A stretch of 64,000 bases of DNA from assembly GCA_019115455.1 (NCBI GenBank), contig DXDN01000005.1, forward strand, positions 1 to 64,000, in the 5' to 3' direction. The first letter of the stretch is position 1, and each line of letters begins with the position of its first letter. Source of the stretch: Candidatus Eubacterium faecigallinarum (GTDB lineage Bacteria > Bacillota > Clostridia > Oscillospirales > Acutalibacteraceae). The position numbers and the translations under genes are program-made. Below the pieces are notes generated by a model, which worked only from the letters and a program-made list of their open reading frames with translations, had not been told where the DNA came from and made no database searches. This document shows, one piece after another, positions 48,227 through 56,411 of the stretch.

Positions 48227-49177
48227 TTGAAATTTGTATTTGTAATCAATCCTATTGCCGGAAATGACAATAAGAGAAAAATATTTTCACGTATTAAGTC
48301 CACTTTCCGTATGCTCGATAACGATATGGTAATAGAGCCTACCAAAGCTGCCGGCGACGCTAAGAATATTGCAAAAAAATACGCTGACGAATACGGCGCT
48401 GACTGCGTAATAGTATCCTGCGGCGGAGACGGAACCGTGCATGAGATCGCAAACGGCATTGCTCATACGGATACGCCGTTGATGATTCTGCCCCTCGGCA
48501 CAGGCAATGATTTTGCCAAGAAAATTTATGGCACAAAAAATATTAATGTTGAGAATGTTATTAAGGCATTCGGCTTTTATAACGGAAATATAAGATATGA
48601 TGTTAAGCCTATTGACCTTATTGATTACAACGGCGAAAAATGTATTAATGTTATGAGTTACGGCATTGATACCAAGGTGGAGACCATCGGAAGAAAGATT
48701 GCCGCTAAAGTTCCGAAGTTGGGTCATCAGGCATATAATCTTGCTATATTTCCTGTTTTGTGCAACTCGCTTAAATATCAAATAAACGTTGACCTTGACT
48801 GCGTTGACAAGGACGGAAATAAGTATAAGATTCATGAAGAGCCCCTCGATTACACCTTGTTTGCTATCTGCAACGCCAGCTATTACGGCGGCGGATTTTG
48901 TCCGGCTCCGAATTCGGTGCTTGACGACGGACTGCTGGATTATTCGCTTTGCCATCCTGTAACGGCTTTGCAGGCGATTCCTCTTATCCCGAAATACAGT
49001 GCGGGAAAAATTGACGAGATTAATCAAATTGATTCGGGATACGTAACCTCCGGACGTTTGTGGTCCTGCGACGGCAAGCCTCTTATGGGAAACTGCGACG
49101 GTGAAAATTTTGATTACAGCGAGGTTAATTTTAAAGTTGAGCACAATGCTCTTAAACTGTGCTTTTTAAAAGGATAG
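48227..49177 (+). CDS. Diacylglycerol/lipid kinase family protein
   Basis: KFVFVINPIAGND; VSCGGDGTVHEIANGI; LPLGTGNDFAKKI. Confidence 0.93.
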   Translation: MKFVFVINPIAGNDNKRKIFSRIKSTFRMLDNDMVIEPTKAAGDAKNIAKKYADEYGADCVIVSCGGDGTVHEIANGIAHTDTPLMILPLGTGNDFAKKIYGTKNINVENVIKAFGFYNGNIRYDVKPIDLIDYNGEKCINVMSYGIDTKVETIGRKIAAKVPKLGHQAYNLAIFPVLCNSLKYQINVDLDCVDKDGNKYKIHEEPLDYTLFAICNASYYGGGFCPAPNSVLDDGLLDYSLCHPVTALQAIPLIPKYSAGKIDEINQIDSGYVTSGRLWSCDGKPLMGNCDGENFDYSEVNFKVEHNALKLCFLKG

Positions 49178-49180
49178 GAA

Positions 49181-51763
49181 ATGAAAAAATTTTTAAAGAT
49201 TTTGATGGCTGTTATAGTTTGTCTGGTGTTTTTTGTAGGCTTAGGCACCGCAGGCTTTATGATATTCTACACTCCCAGTTTGACTGCTGATATGAGTACA
49301 AAAACCGGTGAGGTTACAAGCGGCGCTTCCGGTTACCTTTACGGTATCGCAGAGGAGGGTGTGCCGTCAAAAAATATGACCCGCAGTGTTGATATTTCAA
49401 CCGTTTCCCAAAAGGTTGTAGGCGGACTTCAGCACCCTATCGGGGATATTGATCACGTTTATTCCCAGCTTGAAAATACTGATTACAATGTCGTTTATAT
49501 TCAGGACGCTTATTCAACCTGGTATTATAATCATGATGCCATTGAGAAGCAGCGCAGCGAGGGCACATATGACTGGAGAGAGTTTTTAAACAGCGATTAT
49601 TTGCCTAAAGTTAAGAAATCGGTGGAGTACCTTTCTGCCACATCATATGCCGACAAGGTGGTTTACTGTATTTATAACGAATGTGACAACGGCGTATGGT
49701 TTGGTGAAAATAAGAAAAGTTCCGACAGCGAATACGGAGTAGTAGGAGAGTACAACGAAAAGGGACAGCAGAACTTCTTTGAAGCCTGGAAAATTACTTA
49801 TGATTATGTAAAATCCATTAATCCCGACGCTTTGATAGGCGGTCCGGGTTTCTGTGATTATGACAGTGACGAAATCAGTGATTTTATGACCTTCTGCGCA
49901 GAAAATGACTGCCTGCCGCAGATAATGATATATCATGAGCTCAGCGACGATTCTGTTTATCAGTGGCAGAACCATGTTGATGATTACCGTGCCCTTGAGG
50001 ACGAATTGGGTATCGACGAGCTGCCGATAATCGTAACGGAGTACGGAAGAATGCAGGACAACGGACTGCCCGGCAAAATGCTCCAGTACATAACCCAAAT
50101 CGAGACCAGCAAGGTGTATGCCGACAATGCGTACTGGCGCCTTGCCAACAATCTCTGCGATGTTGCCGCCGACGATAATTCACCAAACTCCAACTGGTGG
50201 CTTTACCGCTGGTATGCCGACTTGCAGGGACAGACAGTGGATATCAAATATCAGGACCTTTTTAAATCGAATTTTGGCAATGCATTAAAAGGCAAAGCTG
50301 TTTTTTCATCCCAGGGCTTTATGGGACTTGTTACGATAAGTGATAACGAGGATAAAATCGAGATAATCTGCGGCGGCAGGGATGGCTCCGCCGTGATTAA
50401 TCTTGATAATATATCAAGCACCGCCTTTAAGGGAAAAACGGTTAAAATCACCGTTGAGCAGGTGATTTATAAGGGCATTTCAGGTATAGTTAATTATCCT
50501 GTTACAGTTTCTGAAACTTACCGTAACGTTGATTCCTCTGACCTGAAAATTGACATGAACGGTATGGACGAGGCAAACGCTTATCATATCACAATCGTTC
50601 CGGTTGAAAGTGCCGGCGAGGATTATGTTTCAAACGATTATATAAACAGATATGAGTTTGAGGACGGAGACCTGCTGGGCGACGCCTATACTTATGACAG
50701 CGCTTATGCTACCACCGGTGAAAACGATGGAATGGTCGGCGGTATGGAAAAGGACGGCGACGGCGTAAAGCTCACCTTCAGCGTGCCTGAGGACGGAACA
50801 TATTATCTTGACGTTATATACGGTAACGGCAACGACGGCGAATATGATCAGGACGGCAAACAGGATCCCGATGACCGCACCTATGCAAGTTCGCTGATGA
50901 CCCTTGATTCCGATGAAGAGGAAATATCCTTCCCCAATACCATAAAAAGCGAATATACCGACTGTATGACGCTGTGCTACGAGCTTAAAGCCGGCGAGCA
51001 TACTATAAAATTTCAGCATTTAAAGGGCACAATCGTTCTTGATTCAATGGTGGTTTCTAATATAAAAGCGCCTGAGAATATTGCGGTTCTTGATGATGCG
51101 GATTCTACCGACGAGAATACTCAGTCATACCTTGCAGTGGCAGATTCCGACGGATATTATGAACTTAACACTAATGTAAACGCTGATGTTTACATAAACG
51201 ACAACGGCTTTTATGCTGAAAACAGTGCGGTTGTTTACCTTATGCGCGGACTTAATTATATTGAAGTGAAGACAGATTCCCTTCCCGACGGCATTGAGAT
51301 AAAGCATGCCGACAGCTCCATTGAATCAAAAACAATACTGAAAGCCGAAGACGCAAAATTATCAGGCTCGGCAGTGATAGGTGAAAACAAGGTTGCAGGG
51401 CTTAAGTATATTGACTCAATATCCTGCAATTCGGGTATGGCTTCATTTAATGTAAACGCCGAAAAAGAGGGCACTTACGCCCTTACGATACTGTATGCCA
51501 ATAACGACGAGGGCGGAAAGCACGACTATAATGTCGACCTTATCGAAAGATATGTTACAATCACAGCTTCTGGCGAGTCCCAGGATGTTTATTGCAGGAA
51601 TACATACAGCTGGGATACCTACAAAACCGTAACCTGTTTTGTTGAGCTGAAAGAGGGCAATAACACCATTGAGCTCACCAACAGCGGCAACAGGAAATTT
51701 GACGGAGCGGATACCTTTGCTCCGCATATCTCCAGCATTACCGTAAGCAAAATTTCTCTTTAA
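49181..51763 (+). CDS. Membrane-anchored putative clan-A glycoside hydrolase with carbohydrate-binding-like C-terminal modules
   Basis: N-terminal TM; candidate acid/base in VVYCIYNECDNG and nucleophile in PIIVTEYGRM; beta-sandwich-like repeats at C-terminus. Confidence 0.75.
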   Translation: MKKFLKILMAVIVCLVFFVGLGTAGFMIFYTPSLTADMSTKTGEVTSGASGYLYGIAEEGVPSKNMTRSVDISTVSQKVVGGLQHPIGDIDHVYSQLENTDYNVVYIQDAYSTWYYNHDAIEKQRSEGTYDWREFLNSDYLPKVKKSVEYLSATSYADKVVYCIYNECDNGVWFGENKKSSDSEYGVVGEYNEKGQQNFFEAWKITYDYVKSINPDALIGGPGFCDYDSDEISDFMTFCAENDCLPQIMIYHELSDDSVYQWQNHVDDYRALEDELGIDELPIIVTEYGRMQDNGLPGKMLQYITQIETSKVYADNAYWRLANNLCDVAADDNSPNSNWWLYRWYADLQGQTVDIKYQDLFKSNFGNALKGKAVFSSQGFMGLVTISDNEDKIEIICGGRDGSAVINLDNISSTAFKGKTVKITVEQVIYKGISGIVNYPVTVSETYRNVDSSDLKIDMNGMDEANAYHITIVPVESAGEDYVSNDYINRYEFEDGDLLGDAYTYDSAYATTGENDGMVGGMEKDGDGVKLTFSVPEDGTYYLDVIYGNGNDGEYDQDGKQDPDDRTYASSLMTLDSDEEEISFPNTIKSEYTDCMTLCYELKAGEHTIKFQHLKGTIVLDSMVVSNIKAPENIAVLDDADSTDENTQSYLAVADSDGYYELNTNVNADVYINDNGFYAENSAVVYLMRGLNYIEVKTDSLPDGIEIKHADSSIESKTILKAEDAKLSGSAVIGENKVAGLKYIDSISCNSGMASFNVNAEKEGTYALTILYANNDEGGKHDYNVDLIERYVTITASGESQDVYCRNTYSWDTYKTVTCFVELKEGNNTIELTNSGNRKFDGADTFAPHISSITVSKISL

Positions 51764-51780
51764 AATTTCGGAACATTTGA

Positions 51781-51874
51781 AAAACTCCTTCATAGTATGA
51801 TACTGAAGTTATGGAAAACGGCTTAACTGCTTTTTGTCGGCCGCATCCATTTCAATACTATATGAAGGAGTTTT
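51781..51874 (+). promoter_or_regulatory. Long inverted repeat enclosing the Shine-Dalgarno of the Cys-rich protein
   Basis: AAAACTCCTTCATAGTAT (51781-51798) vs ATACTATATGAAGGAGTTTT (51855-51874); GAAGGAG is the SD for ATG 51878. Confidence 0.75.
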
Positions 51875-51877
51875 ATT

Positions 51878-52696
51878 ATGCCTGATAATCCTATCATTGA
51901 TACAGGAGAAAGACGAATAAATGAAGCGGTTTGCATTGACACAAAGCGTATTTTTGACAGCTGTGTCAGCAAGGACTGTCTGGAAGATTTAAGGGTTACA
52001 TTTTTTTCTCGCAGCCAGCGTCTGATTGACGAGGCAGTAACCGTAAAGACCCGTGACTGCACAATTGAAGAGGTAAGCATCGACGTTGAGGAGGTGCCTT
52101 TTAACAGGGGCTTTTACAGCATTGACATAACATTTTATTTCAAGCTGTGCTTTGACACTTATGCAGCGCCTTGTACCACTCCTCAGGTTGCAGTGGGCTT
52201 TGCCCAGTTTAACAAAAAGTGCATCCTTTACGGCAGTGACGGAGATGTAAAGGTATTTGTTTCAAATCCGTGCAGCGAAGCGCTCGATTGCCCGGTTGCG
52301 CCTCAGTACACCAATCCGGTGGCTAAGGTTCAGGCGGTTGATCCTGTAATTCTTGCAACTGATACCTGCAACGTTTGCGATTGCTGTGTTCCTATATGCT
52401 CTTCCTTCCCGCAGTCGATTCTCAATTCGATAGAGGACACAATTCCCTCCTGCGGCGCTTCTAAGGCAATTCTTGTAACGCTGGGACTTTTCTCAATAGT
52501 TCAGCTTGAGAGAGACGCTCAGATCCTTATTCCGGCATACGATTACTGTGTGCCTGACAGAGAGTGTAACTGCGACACATCAAATCCGTGTGAAACCTTT
52601 AAATCAATTGATTTCCCGGTCGATGAGTTCTTCCCTCAGGACAAAAACGGCTCAAGCTGCTGTGACCCCTGCGACACTAAAAACAAGCATAACTGA
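51878..52696 (+). CDS. Cys-rich hypothetical protein, possibly spore-coat/envelope associated
   Basis: 272 aa, many Cys (CNVCDCCVPIC, CVPDRECNC, SSCCDPC), no signal peptide. Confidence 0.85.
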   Translation: MPDNPIIDTGERRINEAVCIDTKRIFDSCVSKDCLEDLRVTFFSRSQRLIDEAVTVKTRDCTIEEVSIDVEEVPFNRGFYSIDITFYFKLCFDTYAAPCTTPQVAVGFAQFNKKCILYGSDGDVKVFVSNPCSEALDCPVAPQYTNPVAKVQAVDPVILATDTCNVCDCCVPICSSFPQSILNSIEDTIPSCGASKAILVTLGLFSIVQLERDAQILIPAYDYCVPDRECNCDTSNPCETFKSIDFPVDEFFPQDKNGSSCCDPCDTKNKHN

Positions 52697-52705
52697 TAAT
52701 GTCAA

Positions 52706-52736
52706 AAATCCCCGGCAGGACATCTGCCGGGGATTT
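52706..52736. terminator. Bidirectional intrinsic terminator
   Basis: AAATCCCCGGCAG-GACAT-CTGCCGGGGATTT followed by TTTT. Confidence 0.9.
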
Positions 52737-52803
52737 TTTTGTTATTTATTGTTAAAAAATGTCTTCTAATGAAAATGATTTCTGCTATCAAGCGGGAAAT
52801 TTG

Positions 52804-54321
52804 TCAGTCAAACGCAGGGTACATTCTGCGGTAAAGTGAATTTATTTTTTTAAAATAATCTTTGTCAATATTGTCTATTGTCTGTGAAGTGGTGCGAAAA
52901 CGCCAGTTCTTTTCAGGTACACCGGGAATGTTCATCCTGGCGTCCGAGCCGAAGCCGCACATATCCTGAAGAGAGATTATTGCCACGTTGGACGAGCTTT
53001 TCCATACGGTCTCTATAATGCTGCGGCATGACGGACTCTGGTATCCGCCCTCGCCCCAGTTGTCACCCTTAAATCCTGCGTAGTCAAGGGCAAATCTGCG
53101 TTCCTCCTCACTTGCTTCCCACAGCCATCCCAGCAGAGTATTGTTATCGTGAGTACCCACATAGTTGATGCTGTTTTGCACGGCGTTATGAGGCATGTGT
53201 GAGGAATCAGAATTCGGGTCAAAGCCGAACTGGACCACCTTCATTCCGGGGAAACCGGTGTCTCTGAGAAGCTCGACTACGTCTTCGCCGAAAACGCCTA
53301 AATCTTCGGCAATGATAGGTGCGTCGGGGAATTTTTCAAAAACCTTGTCAAAAAGCTTCATTTTCGGTCCCTGCACCCATTCGCCCACCTTTGCCGTGGT
53401 GGAATCGGCAGGCACTTCCCAGTAAGAGGCAAATGCTCTGAAATGGTCAATTCTTACTGTGTCGTAAATTTTCAAAGCGTTTTCAAGACGTGAAATCCAC
53501 CAGGAGAATCCGTCCTTTTCCATAGCGCTCCAGTTGTAAATGGGATTGCCCCAAAGCTGTCCGTCACTGCTGAAATAATCAGGCGGAACGCCGGCTACTT
53601 TCTGCGGCTTAAGTGTTTTTTCATCAATGAGAAACATGGGCAGATTTGACCAGACGTCAACACTGTCCATGGCAACATAAATGGGCATGTCGCCGATTAC
53701 CGCTATGCCCTTGTTGTTGGCATATTTTTTGATTTCTGACCACTGCTTGCTGAAAATATACTGAACGAATTTCCAAAACGCCGCGGACTCCTCATATGAA
53801 TAAATGTCCTTTATGCAGTCGTAGTACCTGGCATGATTTTTGCTCCACTGCCACCAGGGTTTCATGCCCTCCAGCTCCTTGACAGCCATAAATACGCTGT
53901 AATCCGTGAGCCAGGGATTGTTTATTTCAAAATTCTTTATTTCCTTTGCCAGATTTTCGTCAATGTTCAAAAATGCTTTTTTGAGCAGTGACAGCCTCTT
54001 TTGCGCCGCAAATTCATAGTCGGCGGTGTAGGGCGAATCTGTATATATGTTGTCTTTGACGTCGCTTTCGCTGACAAGCCCCATATCACAAAGTCCCTTT
54101 GGGTCTATGAAAAGATAGTTGCCTGCAAATGCGCTGGGGGAGCAGTACGGCGAGTTTGCACCGTCAAGGGGATTGAACGGGAGAACCTGCCAGTATGTGA
54201 ATCCCATATCGGCGATAACGTCGATAAAATGTTTTACGTTTTGGTCAAAAACGCCTACGGCATACGGCGACGGCATCGAACTGATGTGAAGAAGAACGCC
54301 GGAGCCTCTTTTCTTTAGCAT
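52804..54321 (-). CDS. malQ: 4-alpha-glucanotransferase
   Basis: GSGVLLHISSMPSPYAVGVFD; VRIDHFRAFASYWEVPA; YVGTHDNNTLLGW. Confidence 0.95.
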   Translation of the reverse strand: MLKKRGSGVLLHISSMPSPYAVGVFDQNVKHFIDVIADMGFTYWQVLPFNPLDGANSPYCSPSAFAGNYLFIDPKGLCDMGLVSESDVKDNIYTDSPYTADYEFAAQKRLSLLKKAFLNIDENLAKEIKNFEINNPWLTDYSVFMAVKELEGMKPWWQWSKNHARYYDCIKDIYSYEESAAFWKFVQYIFSKQWSEIKKYANNKGIAVIGDMPIYVAMDSVDVWSNLPMFLIDEKTLKPQKVAGVPPDYFSSDGQLWGNPIYNWSAMEKDGFSWWISRLENALKIYDTVRIDHFRAFASYWEVPADSTTAKVGEWVQGPKMKLFDKVFEKFPDAPIIAEDLGVFGEDVVELLRDTGFPGMKVVQFGFDPNSDSSHMPHNAVQNSINYVGTHDNNTLLGWLWEASEEERRFALDYAGFKGDNWGEGGYQSPSCRSIIETVWKSSSNVAIISLQDMCGFGSDARMNIPGVPEKNWRFRTTSQTIDNIDKDYFKKINSLYRRMYPAFD

Positions 54322-54513
54322 ATAATCACCTGGAAAATTTATTCTGATTACTAATTTTAACATCAGCATCAGAAAAAATCAATTACTCTTGTATATTATG
54401 TTCATTATATAGCTTATTAAAATTATTATTTTATTTATATTTATATATTGATTATAATTTTCTGTTTTGTTATAATATTCTCTGTATAATTGAGCGTAAA
54501 AGGAGGCGGAAAT

Positions 54514-55953
54514 ATGAGTGAGACCGCAAAAAAAGACAAGCTCGTCAGCAGTGCGGAGCTTGATGAGCAAAAGCAGTTTGCCATAAAGGTGAATTCCGTT
54601 GTTTCCGCCATGTATGACGAGAAGCCTAAGGCGTGCGTTATCACCTACGGCTGCCAGCAGAATGTTGCTGACAGCGAAAAGCTCAAGGGCATGCTGGAGC
54701 TTATGGGCTATGATTTTACCGACGACCGCTTTGAGGCGAAGCTGATTATTTTCAACACCTGCGCTGTCAGGGAGCATGCCGAGGACAGAGTTTTCGGTAA
54801 TGTGGGATCGCTTAAAAGCTATAAGCGTAAGAATCCCGACGCAGTGCTGGCGCTTTGCGGCTGTATGATGCAGCAGCAGCACATAGCCGACAAGATAAAA
54901 AAATCATATCCCTTTGTTGATCTTGTGTTCGGCACCCATGTTGTACATCGTTTTCCTCAGCTGTTATACAAAACCCTTACCGGTAAAAAACGTGTGTTTG
55001 AAATTCCGGATACCGACGGTGTTATTGCCGAAGGCATACCTGTTAAGCGCGACGCTGATTCAAAAGCGTGGCTGCCGATAATGTACGGCTGCAACAATTT
55101 CTGCTCCTACTGCATAGTGCCTTACGTCAGAGGCAGGGAGCGCAGCAGGGAAAAGGCTGAAATTATTAAGGAGTTCAAGGAGCTCGTTTGCCAGGGCTAT
55201 AAGGAAATTACACTGCTGGGGCAGAATGTTAATTCCTACGGCAAGGACCTGGCGCCCAGCGTATCCTTTGCAAGCCTTCTCAGGGAGCTTAACGACCTGG
55301 ACGGCGATTTCAGAATACGTTTTATGACCAGCCATCCCAAGGACTGCACCAAAGAGCTTATTGAGACTATGGCGTCCTGCGACAAGGTTGCCCAGCATCT
55401 TCATCTGCCGTTTCAGAGCGGCAGCGACAGAGTGCTTAAGGCGATGAACAGGAAGTACACACGCAGTCAGTATATGGAGCTTATAAATTATGCCAGAGAA
55501 TTAATGGGCGACGAGCTTTCGGTAACCAGCGACGTTATCGTCGGTTTCCCGGGCGAGACTTACGAGGACTTTAAACAGACATTATCCTTGGTGGAGGAAG
55601 TAAAGGCGACCTCGCTGTTTACGTTTATTTTCTCACCTCGAAAGGGAACGCCTGCGGCTGAAATGGACGACCCCGTAAGCCGTGAGGAAAAGTCAAAGTG
55701 GTTTAAGGAGCTTACGGATTTACAGGAGAGGATAAGCGCCGAACAAATGGCACTGCACAAGGGCAAGACCTACAAATGCTTTGTTTACGGCAAAGGCAAA
55801 CTTGCGGATAATTATGTTGCCGCGCGAAACGACGGCAACTTGATTATAGAATTTGAAGGAGACGAAAGCCTTATCGGAACCTTCCAGAACATTAAAGTAA
55901 TCGAACCTCTGACTTTCGTTATGAGGGGAGAAATAGTAAAGGAGAAAAATTAA
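54514..55953 (+). CDS. miaB: tRNA-2-methylthio-N6-dimethylallyladenosine synthase
   Basis: CVITYGCQQNVADSEKL, radical SAM CNNFCSYCIVPYVRGRERSR, TRAM domain. Confidence 0.96.
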   Translation: MSETAKKDKLVSSAELDEQKQFAIKVNSVVSAMYDEKPKACVITYGCQQNVADSEKLKGMLELMGYDFTDDRFEAKLIIFNTCAVREHAEDRVFGNVGSLKSYKRKNPDAVLALCGCMMQQQHIADKIKKSYPFVDLVFGTHVVHRFPQLLYKTLTGKKRVFEIPDTDGVIAEGIPVKRDADSKAWLPIMYGCNNFCSYCIVPYVRGRERSREKAEIIKEFKELVCQGYKEITLLGQNVNSYGKDLAPSVSFASLLRELNDLDGDFRIRFMTSHPKDCTKELIETMASCDKVAQHLHLPFQSGSDRVLKAMNRKYTRSQYMELINYARELMGDELSVTSDVIVGFPGETYEDFKQTLSLVEEVKATSLFTFIFSPRKGTPAAEMDDPVSREEKSKWFKELTDLQERISAEQMALHKGKTYKCFVYGKGKLADNYVAARNDGNLIIEFEGDESLIGTFQNIKVIEPLTFVMRGEIVKEKN

Positions 55954-55954
55954 A

Positions 55955-56368
55955 ATGAGCATTGAGTCAGCACTCAGAGAATTAGGCAAAGAAATTCAGA
56001 AGGACGAGCGATTCATCGCGCTTCAGGCTGCGGCTAAGGCAAACGACGGAGATGAAAAGCTTCAGCAGCAGATGCAGGAGATGCAGCTGCTTTCACTTAA
56101 ATATCAGCAGGAGTCTGAAAAAGGTGCGGAAGCATCACAGGAAAAAATCACTGATCTTCAGAATCAGTATCAGAAGCTTTATGCTGAGATTATGGAAGGC
56201 GAGAATATGCAAAACTATTCTGCCGCTGCTTCCGAAATGGAGAAAATGGCACAGTATATCAGCGGAATGATCGGTCTGTTTTTCGACGGTCAGGACGCAG
56301 AGACCTGCGAGCTTCCGGCTGATGACGGCTGCACACATAACTGCAGCACCTGCGGCGGCTGCCACTAA
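55955..56368 (+). CDS. YlbF/YmcA family protein with C-terminal Cys cluster
   Basis: MSIESALRELGKEIQKDERFIALQAAAKAND...; Cys tail CELPADDGCTHNCSTCGGCH; next to miaB. Confidence 0.85.
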   Translation: MSIESALRELGKEIQKDERFIALQAAAKANDGDEKLQQQMQEMQLLSLKYQQESEKGAEASQEKITDLQNQYQKLYAEIMEGENMQNYSAAASEMEKMAQYISGMIGLFFDGQDAETCELPADDGCTHNCSTCGGCH

Positions 56369-56411
56369 TCTGATTAATTAACTGAAAATCATTAAAAAGG
56401 AGGAAGAATGA

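Noticed and set aside
48287-49144. 285-aa minus-strand ORF
   Set aside because: Antisense to the lipid kinase, which has clear motifs.
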